Of a stretch of 64,000 nucleotides of DNA, positions 44,191-55,399 are shown one piece after another; position 1 is the stretch's first letter; each line of letters starts with the position of its first letter. The DNA comes from Alentia gelatinosa. Lineage: Eukaryota; Annelida; Polychaeta; Phyllodocida; Polynoidae. The stretch spans positions 26,645,525 to 26,709,524 of the forward strand of contig OX465588.1 of NCBI GenBank assembly GCA_950022655.1. The letters are read 5' to 3'. Under the pieces are notes generated by a model, which saw nothing but the letters and a program-made list of their open reading frames with translations, was not told where the DNA came from and ran no database searches. The translations under genes and the position numbers were made by a program.

Positions 44191-46239
44191 GGGACCCGTT
44201 TCAATAGTCTGTAGGACGTCCGTTATTGGGTTTAGTGACACAATAGCGGTACTTCGCGTTGCAATGGTTAAGGGACAACCGTTTGTGGGACATAGGGTAA
44301 GAGACAGCCGCAAATAGTGGCTTGTACCATTTCAGAAGTGGCTGTCCGGTCACTAAAAGGGTCACTATAGTGTCTATAATAGCGAGAGGATATACCCTCT
44401 TGCTTCTATTGTCACAAACGTGTAACTTCTCTTCCCGTAGGAATTAAGCTGTGAAACTTTAACCCCAGTTAGGGACACATACAATTTATTAACATGCCAT
44501 ATATGAAGGATATCGGCCCTTGCAATCCAGAGATATTCACATTTGAATTTTGTCATAGCAAATGTTGCTCAGGGACCCGTTTCAATAGGCTGTAGGACGT
44601 CCGTTAACGGGGTAGTGACACGATAGCGACAGGTTGCGTTGCAGTAGTTTAGGGACAACCGATTCTGCGACACAGGGTAGCAGACAGGCGCAAATAGTGG
44701 CTTGTATCATTTCAGAAGTGGGTGTCCAGTCACTAAAAGGGTCACTGTAGTGTCTATAATAGCGAGAGGGTATACCCTCTCGTTTTTGATGTCACAAACA
44801 CATAACTTTACTTACCATAGGAATAAAGTTATGAAACTTTAACCCCAGTTAGGGACACATACAACTGATAAACATGCCAAATATGAAGGATATCGGCCCA
44901 TGAAATCCAACGATATTAGCATTTGAATTTTGTCATAAAAAATGCTGCTCTGGTGTCCAGTGTAGAATTACCCAAGCGCAGTCGCTAATTTATGCGGTGA
45001 CCTTCACCTTGACACCACTTGTCCCCAGTAGGACATGAGTATAAGAGGTGGGGTACCCAACATGTGTTGTCCCAAACTAGGGACACATCCACAATAGTGA
45101 CAAGACACACCTCCCCTTTAGTGACATGCCTATTGCAATGCGACCAAACTTTTTCTGTTATTCAAGTCACTATTGGCATCACTAAACATGTCACTAAGTG
45201 GTTTAGTGACCCATTCTATTGAAACAGGCCCCTGCGCAATTATTCTCGTGGCTGATCACGGGGCAAAGCAATTGGAAGACTACAGGGACCCGTTTCAATA
45301 GTCTGTAGGACGTCCGTTATTGGGTGCAGTGACACGATAGCGACAAGTTGCGTTGCAGTAGTTTAGTGACAAGCCATTCCGGGAGTCCTTGTTACAGACA
45401 GGCGCTAATAGTGGCTTGTACCATTTCAGAAGTGGCTGTCCGGTCACTAAAAGGGTCACTATAGTGTCTATAATAGCGAGAGGGTATACCCTCTCGCTTC
45501 TATTGTCACAAACGTGTAACTTCACGTTCCATAGGAATTAAGCTGTGAAACTTTAACCCCAGTTAGGGACACATACAACTTATAAACGTGCCAAATATTA
45601 AGGAGATCGGCTCATGCAATCTAGAGATATTCACATTTGAAATTTTGTCATAACAAGTGTTGCTCTGGTGGCCAGTGTAGAATTATTCATGGCTGTCTCT
45701 AACTTATGCAGTGACCTTCACTTTGATGGCACTTGTTCCCGGTATGACATAAGTATGTGATGTGGGGTACCCAACATGTTTTTCTGCTAGCTGTCCCAAA
45801 CAAGGGACACATCCACAATAGTGACAAGACACACCTCCCCTTTAGTGACATGCCTATTGCAACGAGACTAAACTTTTTCTGTTATTCAAGTCACTATTGG
45901 CGTCACTAAACATGACACTAAGTGGTTTAGTGACCCATTCTATTGAAACGGGCCCCTGGTGTACAGTGTAGAATTACTCAAGCGCAGTCGCTAATTTATG
46001 CAGTGACCTCACCTTGACAGCACTTGTCCCCAGTAGGACATGAGTATGAGAGGTGGGGTACCCAACATGTGTTGTCCCAAACTAGGGACACATGCACAAC
46101 AGTGACAAGACACACCTCCCCTTTAGTGACATGCCTATTGCAACGCGACCAAACTTTTTCTGTTATTCAAGTCACTATTGGCGTCACTAAACATGTCACT
46201 AAGTGGTTTAGTGACCCATTCTATTGAAACGGGCCCCTG
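44191..46239. mobile_element. Nested stack of CAGGGACCCGTTTCAATAG elements
   Basis: Two full ~670-base copies (44572-45233 and 45283-45959) have ends CAGGGACCCGTTTCAATAG and CTATTGAAACGGGCCCCTG. They are flanked by a left half (44191-44571) and a right half (45960-46239) that join exactly (…TTGCTC / TGGTGTACAG) into a third copy. So a block of two copies with a 49-base spacer interrupted an older copy. Non-coding; the CAGGG/CCCTG ends are hAT-like but no target duplication was found. Confidence 0.85.
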
Positions 46240-47600
46240 GGGCATGTTAAGATCAATCTCCAAGCACATTCTTAGTAGTACTTTATGTAAGGAAGGCACT
46301 AAATCATATGGTGGGCGAGTGAGCTGTATTGAGCTGGTTGCCGACTGTTCGATCGAAACCTGTCCATAACCAGCGCGTTGTTATCTCATTGCATTGGTCG
46401 AATGATATACTGAATATTTGCATGCAACAAGCTGGAGCGGTGCAGTGCATGTCTCTTCAGCTAACCATTATTCAGCAGAAAGATACCTAGAATCACTCCG
46501 GCCCAGCAAGCAAGTGACATGACATTTATACTATTATACAATTTCGAATATGTTTCAGTTTGAAAAACCATCGCTATATAAATCGAACAAAGCTAGGTAT
46601 ACAGTTGAAATTCAAACTTATCAAACAGCATTGATGATGACAGCATATCGAAGGATCGCCTTGATATGTTGGCCTATCTTACGCTGGTTATCCGGTCATC
46701 CGTTAGGAGGCTCGGCGGAATAAGACCCCAGGGACAGATCGATGCATATGCCTGATTATGGTAACCTTGCTGAGCACATGCGCAGACCACAGACTGTAGA
46801 TAACCAACATGACGTTTGTAACCGTTTCGAAGGCAAGATCTAATCTTGCTAAAACTGTCAATATATAAAATGAACCTTGATAAAGGGAGTCCAATCCCGA
46901 AACGTCGGTTCAATAAAATGCCTACAAAAAACATTTCGGCTGCTTTGTAGTTCTACTGTCACTTCTACACAAAATATATAAAATGACTCAAAATGAAATT
47001 CCTAGACTGAAAATGTTGTACCATAGCATTTTCTTTGTTGTTCAATATTTAAACCATATCGACAGTCGGTTCATGAACCGTATGCAATGCCTTCTCAGGT
47101 GAGTGGAGTGGAAGCCATCAGAATCAAAACAAAGAACATGGCAATTATTGTGCAAGTGGGAGTAGAAACCCCATGTAATGGAAAATGAGCACTATAACTA
47201 AATATACCATAATAAATCTAATGAGGAAATGAAGTTATGTAACCCTGCCTTAGTTTTTTTAATGTTTTATACAAACTGACAGTCGATCGCTGAGCAATAT
47301 GCACCAATACAATTAATTTTCAAGTGCCTGCGGCCCCTATTATCACTCAAGCATGTGTCAAAGCCATCAAAGTTTGTTTTTGATCAACAATCCAGCTAGG
47401 ACAATGTAGCATAAGTCATATTAACTTAATCTCATTGCAATTGTATCAGATTTATATCCCATTAGAGTTTATTGCTCGTTAAAACCACATCGCCGCAAAT
47501 ACAACGTCAGTTGGCTTTTGAAAATAGATCTGGTTTTGGGTCTGTTGGGCACTTCCCATGACAGACTCCAAAACCAGCATTCAACCTCTGCCAGCGCTGC
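46240..47600. other. Intergenic; one Penelope-like relic
   Basis: No gene. Near 46872-46914 is GATAAAGGGAGTCC/AATCCCGAAACGTCGG, described separately. Confidence 0.4.
46872..46914 (+). ncRNA. Degraded hammerhead-like / Penelope-type terminal motif
   Basis: CTTGATAAAGGGAGTCCAAT then CCCGAAACGTCGG resembles CTGATGA-stem-GAAAC of hammerhead ribozymes in Penelope-like elements. GGGA/TCCC could form stem II. Two core bases differ, so activity is unlikely. Confidence 0.35.
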
Positions 47601-47749
47601 AACCAACGGACACTACCTGCCTGTTATCTTTTGATACAGGCGGGTACCAGCCAAGGCATATGTCGGTGATTGCCGTTTACCTTTTGAGCATCTACTGTAT
47701 GTGTGTTCGTTCTCATGCAACGCCATCTGTCTGAGGGCTATACCTTTCT

Positions 47750-47897
47750 TTAACATATAGAGAACAAGTTTGTAGAGGAGAAGAGTTCCAGCGAGGGAGA
47801 CCTCCACGGACGACATTATCGGCGAGAGCTCGTCAATCACGTTTAAATACCCGTCATCCTCGCTCTTAGTAGCATTCGCGTGCCCCCAATCATCTGT
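47750..47897 (-). CDS. Candidate exon with hydrophobic segment
   Basis: Acceptor TTTGTCCTCACAG/ATGATTGG, donor-like AAGAAAG/GTATAG. The frame reads DWGHANATKSEDDGYLNVID then SVEVSLAGTLLLYKLVLYML. The entry phase does not join the upstream gene's last exon, so if real it belongs elsewhere or an exon is missing. Confidence 0.3.
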
Positions 47898-48769
47898 GAG
47901 GACAAAATATGCCCGTGAGACAGACCAGGGGACGCTTAAACGATCGCTTCCTATTACTGCAGGTGGCGCTACATAGTGGTTTTTGTATAACCAATTTCAT
48001 CAATTAAAACTGGTGAATTATGCTGTTCCTGTTACAAGCCCAAAAGGGTAGTCACCCATCAGAAGAGCTGAGGAAGACTATGGACGATGTAGTTCACTCC
48101 ACAATAAATTGAAATGAAATGGACAAGACCTCGTCCATTGTCGGCTACAACTGTTGATTGAAACATCAAATCAGAACCCGCGCACATGGTCTCCCCATGA
48201 CGTTACACTCCCATAACCTTATATCATTGGCATTTCAAGTTAAATGTGTCTTTGCAGATTATTTTCTTATACATACAATTTGACCTTGAACGGCATGAAA
48301 AGTGATATTAATAGTTACATATATCAGCTAATATTAATGTATATACGAATACGTATTTCATTTTTTATATACATCATTTATTGATCATCTATTAATATAT
48401 TTGTTAATTGGGAGATTTCTCCAGGCCTTCTTCTTGAGGATTGTCCTGGAGCACTTCTATATATGGGTGATATAGAATCTTCCTACGGTACGTTTAAAAC
48501 CTGGAAAAGAAATATTATGTATGTGTATATGAAGTGGGAAATATGTTTCTTGTAGGCGACTTTGGATTCGAACGCCATACTTATATTGAGACCATGCATA
48601 TACAGGACATGTAAAGGTAACCATGTAAAAGACCATGTATAGTGATCAGCTAAAGAAAAGTTGCAAAGTTAACTTTAAAAACAATATACATTACCTTTGG
48701 GAAGATATTCTGAAACTAACTAAACTCTAAACTAAAACGGGATGAGAACAATTGGGTAGCTATTTTAAC

Positions 48770-48775
48770 TTTATT
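48770..48775 (-). other. Candidate polyadenylation signal for the secreted-protein gene
   Basis: AATAAA in the minus sense, about 280 bases past the TGA at 49053. Motif only. Confidence 0.3.
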
Positions 48776-49052
48776 TTAGTGCGTCGGGAATTATATAGAT
48801 TAAGGTGGTTAGTACTATAAAAATACAAAAACAAAACAGGAGCAATCAAGAGACCACAATCAATAGAAAAATGTGCTGACCAAGGGATATCTAATTTGGT
48901 AAAAAATGTATTCATTGGCTCTGTACTCATATAGAATTAGGTGAGAAAGGAATACAAGATTTTGCTCAAAAAAGAAAAGAAATCATTCCTCTTTGTCTTA
49001 GCAGAGACTAAATGACGTCGGCCTGGTAGAATCCCCGCTTTACACAGGATAC

Positions 49053-49288
49053 TCACTTGGGGAAGCTGCAGACCGGCGGGGCCCGGCCATTGCACTGTTG
49101 ATGTGTATACTGACAGGAACATGGAGATGCTTTCCCATCATCAATGTAGCCTTCGCTGAACGCCGTGCCGGCGGGACAGTTGAAGACAACTTGTCGAAAC
49201 AGCTCACCCGGGGTCGTCGAATCGACACAGAGCAGGAAAGCGCATTCGTTTTCCTCATTGGGAAGTATCTGCCCAAGGCGACTGCATC
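49053..49288 (-). CDS. Cys-rich chitin-binding-like exon
   Basis: Acceptor AATGATTCAG, phase 1. Reads GCSRLGQILPNEENECAFLL, CVDSTTPGELFRQVVFNCPA, GTAFSEGYIDDGKASPCSCQ and ends PPVCSFPK followed directly by TGA. CCCAA/GTGAGT overlaps that stop, so splicing onward is also possible. Confidence 0.7.
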
Positions 49289-52200
49289 CTGAATCATTAA
49301 TAATACTTGTGTTATTAATCTTGATTACCGATACTTAACTAGACTCCTATACTGGGGCCCGTTTAATAATCTAGGAGCGTTCATGAAGACCCTTTTTTGT
49401 ACCTTGTACAAGGGCTATTGTTTAATAATATCTAAGTCTTTTCGCTAATACAGTATTAAGTGGTCCATAAGTGTTGAATAAAGTTGAACCACATCGTCCC
49501 TGGGTCTCTATGACATACAGAAAAGGGTCTACATGTACGTTACCAGATTATTAAACGGGCCCCTGGTCCACAAATGGCTGTGACGTCAGAACTTTATGAG
49601 GTCTGAAGTAACCAACATGCAGGCCATGGCTACTTATTGCAAGGAATTGTACCAGCAAGAAGTGCAACTCTACAGTAGTTTCGGTTTTAATCACTATAGC
49701 AGCGTTTATTCTGGTTATTGTGTTGGATGGTGCCTCTACGTGTTGGCCAGTCATAAGGAACCAACATCCAAGATGGCAGTATAGTATTAGGCCTTCTGAA
49801 AGTTATGGATATATTACAAATGTTAGTTAATTAATCAGTGATAGGGGTGAGATCAAATCTGAACCGCCACTGAAATTACGTCATTCATTTTGCTTTGCAA
49901 TGTAATCTTACTCGGCTTTGCCTCATGGGATTACCCCACAACCAAAACTCATGACATATTTCCCGGACAACGGATCTCGATGCAGTTCCTTCTTAGTACT
50001 TTAAACATCTGAAGTAAAAAGAAAAATACCGCCGAATTGAGTTGAAAGTTTCAGTAGGCCAGTCTACATGGATGATCGCCATGGCAGTACTTCAATTTTG
50101 TAAACATTTACTTTTCGATTTAATTTACTGTGCGAATAGATTATATATCCAGGTATATAACGTTTTGAATTTAAAGAAAACACATTTTAATTGATTGAAT
50201 AATAGTCCTATTACCAGGATAACCTTTTCACGAACAAAAGCAGTAGTAAACTTTCATGTACCTCAGAGGGTTCAAAATCTCATGAGATTCTGTTCCTTTC
50301 TAGGGTAAATGTCGCCAACAATAGCAGGGGGAAAACATGTCTCAGGGAAATGGAACCCTAGAATTTAGATGAAGAGATGATGTTGAGTACAGAATCTCGG
50401 CAGGATTTGTCTCAGACACACACCCCGTGAGGTACATGAATCCCATCGTGTGAATCCCACTTCACAACGCTCTTCAAATTCCCTCAAAACCCACCGAGCA
50501 CTGTTCCTGTGCTCATCGTACGAGACGAGAGAGGCGCAGGCTTCCAGTGTGCCGGACAACCAGCTTTAGAGCTACCGCCTGGTGTTAACCATGAACACTA
50601 AATCCCTTTATATCCCATACTTTAGGCTCCATCTCTCACATGCTAATCATATTTAGATACTTTCTATGAATTATTATCATGATGGAACTTTATTTGTAGG
50701 AATTCTGTATGGATGATGATTCCCTTCATTAACTCTTTATAGAAATTGCCCTTTCCTTTCCAAATTTGACTAACGAGGATGGTATCATGATATCATTTCA
50801 ACTTTTCTACTTTAATTTTTGTTTTTACCTTTGTCAGAGGGAAGCTCATTGTTCGTGGCACCCCCACCGTCAGCGTTGTCATGACCGTCACTACTTGGTG
50901 CACCATTTGTCGAACTAGCTGAGTGCTGGTCCGAATCCTCTGTATTCTCCTCATCTTCGCGGGCTCCATTGTTTTCATTAGTCTGTCTCATGTGGGCGTT
51001 AGCCATCATATGACCGTTAACTGTATTCATTGTGTCGATGTTGGTGTTGGCCGCCATTGCGGTATCTGCAGGATGAGAGTTGCCCATCATCTGCGCATGT
51101 GTGTTGCTCTGCATCTGATCGTGATTGGCCATGGTCATTTCCGGTTGGTTCTCTGAATGGCCGTTCATGGCTGGCTCCATCGGCCTATCATCTCTATCCA
51201 AAACATGCACGAACATGTGTGGATCGCTCTCCATAGTTTGACTAGCAGACGACATTTCTGGAACTGAATGACCTTGAGTTTCACCTTGTGGAACACTAGC
51301 GCTCATCTGACCTTCACCTTGCATATTTCCATCCATCTCTTGGACGTGTCCCATTACTGTCTCCTCCGTTGCATCATGGGTATTGGTCATGTGATCACTA
51401 GCTGCGTTCATCTGCATCGCCATAGGTTCTTCTACTTCCGGTGCCGATGCCATTTCAAACGGATGCCGATGGAGTACTGGTAGAAAGAAATGTACCTTAC
51501 TTTGCTCGAAGTTCTGGCCATGATGGACGGGTAGATATAACCATGGATAACCTGTAAAATGCAACAAATATTGGGTTTATCAGGTTCAGTTTTGGTCAAC
51601 AGATTATTTGGCTTCGACCATCTCTATAAACTACTGTGATTACCTGTTGTTATTTGGACGTAGGCAGGTATCTACCTGAAATATGACATGTGAAGTTTAT
51701 ACGTGGAATAAATGCATATCATTATTATTATTATTATGGAAATGAAGAAGACGTTCCTTGTTTTATCTGTAGCTTCAGGTAGAATTAGCACAAATGATGG
51801 AATTTGGTATACACACATGTATCACATACCTATAGAATTCCCCGTTGGAAATATCTCTTGAATGAGATTTACTGCACGAACACAGAGTTTGAAATCGGCA
51901 ACGATACCTCTCGAGGTTTCTTCCTGGACGACAAATGGACGTCATTTGCAAAATAAATGATTTCTTATGCTACACAGCTACGACCTCTAGGCCTGGCGTT
52001 CACCTACTACGATATGGCTCCGATATGGTCTACGATGCACCTTCCGATACAAAATCAAAATCGCGTCGGAAGGTCACCTAATATCAGGGCAGTATCGGTG
52101 CCATTACTATCGTAGTAGGTGGAAGCCAGGCCTAAAGGCAGGCGTCCACCAACCACGACAAGGCTACGACAAGCACAGACAAGAAAGTTCATATCGGCGC

Positions 52201-53214
52201 CTTGTCGCAGGCTTGTCCTGAGAAGAGGGGCTTTACGACAGCGGTGTCAGGGCGTGTCGTAGACGTTGCTGGTTGCCGTAAAAAAGGCGTCCATGGTCCC
52301 GACACACTATGACAGTGATAAAGAGGAAACCACAACACTCCATGACAAGGGTCCTGTCGTGGGAAAAATCGAACATGATACCAAAAGACGCCACTGACAC
52401 ACTAAATAGGTCTGTCCCTCTGTCTATGGCATATGGATATATCTGATCACTAATGCATAGTTTAGACGTACAGAGACACTAGTCCAGTTTCCGCATATCT
52501 TGTATACCGATACAGTATTACCACTAGTTACGTACTGCTGCTCCTTATACCAAAATATCATTTATCCCACCCATGGTATCTTTATTCCATAGGCTTAACA
52601 TCGGGTACTCGGTCTCCATGCCCCACAATTATTGTAGTCCATCCTCCATTGTCTATATCCTGTGTATCGTCCATTCTTGTAGTGTCTATGGGGTGAGATA
52701 AATATAGAAAGCAACTTGCGTTGGTCAAGTCGTTCTTTTCGAACTCGGATGAATGCTATGGGATATTACTTGGCTGTCGCCTCATTCATATCACTTCGCA
52801 TGAAACTAGTGGAGAACAATGACTTTGACCAAAACTTGTTGGTATATTCTTTAGTACGGCACTTAATTCACCGAACTCAGTCTCCCACCTCGTTCCGTAG
52901 ATAACGCCAAGCCCCTCCTCGTCTTTAATCTCACGCCTGGAATTAGTGTCCATGGTTTATATTCTGTGTGTTGTCCATTCTTTAGGTGTATTCTGGGGGT
53001 GAAGTAGTTACAGAAAGCAACCCGTTTTGGTCAAAAGACGACTTTCATCAGAATTAGTTGCTTTCTTTAGTCTCACGTGTACGGCAATGGTCATGTCTCT
53101 GAACTTTTTTCTAAACCCCAAGTAACGCGTCTTCAGTCTACACTTACCTGGACGAGCAGAGCCCCCTGGTGCCAGGAGGAGAATCAGTGCGGCGGCTGTC
53201 AGTGTGGGCAGCAT
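49053..53214 (-). CDS. Secreted Met/His/Asn/Gln-rich protein with chitin-binding type-2-like module
   Basis: Exons (complement): 53148-53214 signal peptide, 51830-51923, 50829-51551, 49053-49288. The last three join in phase (phase 1 at both internal junctions). Exon 1 leaves in phase 1 while the next enters in phase 0, so a small exon is probably missing. Order: hydrophobic signal peptide; a short folded segment (IVADFKLCVRAVNLIQEIFP, GYPWLYLPVHHGQNFEQSK); about 200 residues rich in Met, His, Asn, Gln, Asp and Ser; then a Cys-rich module. The module spacing, C-x13-C-x4-C-x16-CPxGxxF-x10-CxC, resembles peritrophin-A/CBM14. This suggests an extracellular chitin-binding or shell/cuticle matrix protein; that role is inference. 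Function otherwise unknown. Confidence 0.65.
49352..49565. mobile_element. MITE with GGGGCCCGTTTAATAATCT ends
   Basis: CTGGGGCCCGTTTAATAATC at 49352 and GATTATTAAACGGGCCCCTGG ending 49565 form inverted ends; about 214 bases, non-coding. The termini resemble those of the elements at 44191-46239. Confidence 0.8.
50345..50447 (-). repeat. Relative of the MGFMY exon-like frame
   Basis: Reads MGFMYLTGCVSETNPAEILY, homologous at DNA level to 35970-36068. It lies inside an intron of the secreted-protein gene. Truncated by TGA soon after the conserved part. Confidence 0.5.
50829..51551 (-). CDS. Met/His/Asn/Gln-rich exon
   Basis: Acceptor CATTTTACAG, donor GACAAAG/GTAAAA, 241 codons. Begins YPWLYLPVHHGQNFEQSK, then low-complexity, acidic, Met-rich sequence (QMNAASDHMTNTHDATEETV) with loose repeats of M, N, H and Q, ending in a Ser/Gly/Asp-rich tail. 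A GTAAGG after EQSK could act as an alternative donor that would skip the low-complexity part. Confidence 0.7.
51830..51923 (-). CDS. Secreted-protein internal exon
   Basis: Acceptor TTTGTCGTCCAG, donor TATAG/GTATGT. The phase-0 frame reads EETSRGIVADFKLCVRAVNL and IQEIFPTGNSI and joins the next exon in phase. The alternative phase-1 frame is also open but yields an unprotein-like basic sequence. Confidence 0.6.
51990..52133. mobile_element. 144-bp inverted-repeat element
   Basis: AGGCCTGGCGTTCACCTACT at the left and AGTAGGTGGAAGCCAGGCCT at the right: 25-base inverted ends with one mismatch. A related arm (GGCAGGCGTCCACCAACCAC) follows at 52138. Confidence 0.8.
52560..52900. mobile_element. 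Member of the CCATAGGCTTAAC family
   Basis: Core CCATAGGCTTAACATCGGG at 52587, and TTGGCTGTCGCCTCATTCAT at 52768 matching the centre of the 35.2-kb copy. Limits not defined. Confidence 0.4.
53148..53214 (-). CDS. Signal-peptide exon
   Basis: ATG at 53214 opens MLPTLTAAALILLLAPGG then SARPG, with donor CGTCCAG/GTAAGTG. A classic signal sequence with likely cleavage after GGSA. Start is the first ATG after a TATA-like TTTAAAAG about 75 bases upstream. Confidence 0.75.
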
Positions 53215-53490
53215 ACTTCCGGTTTCGGCAGGTGTCGCTGTGAGGAGGAGTACGTCCGGGACTGTTGGCGATTCGTCTCTGCGCGCGCTTTTAAAGCGGG
53301 GGTCTGCGTGGGGCGGCGGGGGACAGCGAGGGGCGGCGGGATGGGTCGTGCCCCCCGCCCCATCTTTGACCGTTGGCCCTGAAGATCCAGGTACTCGCCG
53401 CCCGCCCCGCGCACCTGGCAGCCCCCCGCGGTATGTCTGGCACTGCCCGCCGCCAGGGGACGTCACGTGACGTCACGTGACGGGGCAGCG
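53215..53490 (-). promoter_or_regulatory. CpG-rich promoter with overlapping CRE and E-box palindromes
   Basis: Upstream of the signal-peptide exon. TTTAAAAG in the gene's sense lies at 53288-53296. At 53460-53482 GACGTCACGT is repeated twice, giving two CACGTG E-boxes (53464-53469, 53474-53479) around a full TGACGTCA CRE (53468-53475). The region is much richer in GC and CpG than its surroundings. Confidence 0.65.
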
Positions 53491-53499
53491 AGGTCGCAC

Positions 53500-54950
53500 A
53501 ATGATGAATCTAGTAATGTCTTAGTGTGGTGTCTCATTCCGAGCGATGCTTAAAGGTATTCCCACTCAGGGGGGCAAACGATCCCCGGAGGGTTTAGAGG
53601 GTCGCTATACCTTGCATTTACACCTGGAGATATTCACATTTCAGTTTGGCGGTAACCTATTTTCCTCAGTAACATACATTTATCATTGTGGCTTGTTTTA
53701 TTAGATCCTGTTAGCTGGCTGCTTGCCATGAAGTAAGTTAAGATGGTTTAACACTCTGTGACTGTGTTGTAGATATGTGTCCAGAGGAAATATTACCTAC
53801 ATGACTGTTTTTAAATGTTGATTTTGTTTGCAGGATTTCGACAAGATCTTTTCTATTTTCTATCAGAAGGCAATTGTGAAATATTGTAATGGGCCTACAA
53901 GGATTTCGTTTAGATTTTGTCCGGCCAGATCCAAAGAACTGATGGTGAAATGTATGAAGTTTATGAACATTTGTTAACATCTAAATGGATTTGTGTAACA
54001 TCTAAATGAATTCGTGAATTATCATTTTAGTTGAAAGGGTAAATCTAATATTTATCCTACCCCTAATGAAAAAACTCCATAGGCTTAAAATTGGGTCCCT
54101 ATATTCCGTCGCTCGTACAGTAAAGTATCATCTATAGCACGAGGGTAATAATAAAAATTGAGCGATCAACAGCCAGAACGTGAGCGATATCACACTGAGG
54201 CGGTCTATGAATTGTTGACAACCTTTGGCCTAACTTGGCAATTTGACAGCCGCAAACTTCAATCATTCGAGCAATTTGAAGGAACTAAAATAGCTAATTA
54301 GTATTCCAAAGTCGTGGAGACAGGGTAGGAGAAATACCAAGCTGAACTCAATGTTATTTCGCATCGCCGCCTCGTTTTGTGGTTTCATGGTTTTATTGTG
54401 TTATTCTGTATTCTCTGTTCATTCATCAGTGTATTCGTGAGCATGAGGTCCATGCACTTTTGCTGCTCAAGTACTAGGTGAATTATTGCAATGAGTAGGC
54501 TGTGAATATCTGAGGTATCTCGAAGATATTTTAACACAATACTTTCAATATTGTCTGAAGTCAGGGCCTCCTAATACTAGTTCCCCATAGAAAATGAGGC
54601 AAAGTTTTAAAACCCTTGATCTTACTGATATAATGGGCAGTGGGTTTCAAAGCAGTTTTCTCCCATGATTTGTCCACCATGAGTTGACGAATGATGGTTA
54701 ACATTCTTTAAGGAAGTAGCATTGGTGAGGTTTGGTAAAAGAATCAGGAAGAGTCCCTCACGTGATCATTTCTACCTCGCCTTCTTCCCCATCGATTTTA
54801 TTTTTCATCTATAGTTCTAGACATCTGCAAACTCAGCCTATTTCTCTACCGTTACAAGTTAAACTTTGGTCTCAAATATGTTCATCCCTTTCCTACTAAT
54901 ATCAATTAACATTTTCCACATTGCATTGATTCATGAAGGGGTTTGAAGGT
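53500..54950. other. Intergenic, no gene recognised
   Basis: One CCATAGGCTTAAAATTGGG family core at 54077-54096; otherwise AT-rich. Confidence 0.45.
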
Positions 54951-54959
54951 TTTAAGATG

Positions 54960-55390
54960 GTCACAGTTTTTCAGAGGGTAAGAGGGCTTCAGAGGGATGG
55001 AGGTTATTGGAGGGTTGTAGGTTCTTGGAGAGTTAGAGGATATTAGAGGGTCGGAGGTTCTGGGAGGGTTGGATGTTCTTGGAGGGTTGGATGTTCTGGG
55101 AGGGTCGGATGTTCTGGGAGGGTTGGATGTTCTGGGAGGGTTGGATGTTCTGGGAGGGTTGGATGTTCTTGGAGGGTTGGATGTTCTGGGAGGGTCGGAT
55201 GTTCTGGGAGGGTTGGATGTTCTGGGAGGGTTGGATGTTCTGGGAGGGTTGGATGTTCTTGGAGGGTTGGGTGCTCTTGGAGGGTTGAAAGTTCTTGGAA
55301 GGTTTAATTAGGTTCTTCGAGCGTTCAAGGTTCTTGGAGAGTTGGAGGTTCTTGGAGAGTTGGAGGTTCTTCGAGGGTCAGAGGTTCTCT
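54960..55390. repeat. 18-bp G-rich minisatellite
   Basis: Units of GGGAGGGTTGGATGTTCT, regular from 55060 to 55290 and degenerate either side. The two long frames through it (DVLGGL repeats) only reflect the unit length. GGGAGGG blocks could form G-quadruplex. Confidence 0.92.
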
Positions 55391-55399
55391 TCCCACCGT

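Noticed and set aside
47613..47840. 75-codon frame as the last exon of the secreted-protein gene
   Set aside because: Its acceptor phase gives an immediate stop when joined to the Cys-rich exon; only listed as an isolated candidate exon.
48560..48585. tRNA gene suggested by a B-box-like GTTCGAATCC on the minus strand
   Set aside because: The flanking bases cannot form a T-arm or acceptor stem.
55069..55311. DVLGGL-repeat frame of 80 codons
   Set aside because: Produced by an 18-bp minisatellite; no start context, splice sites or non-repeat part.
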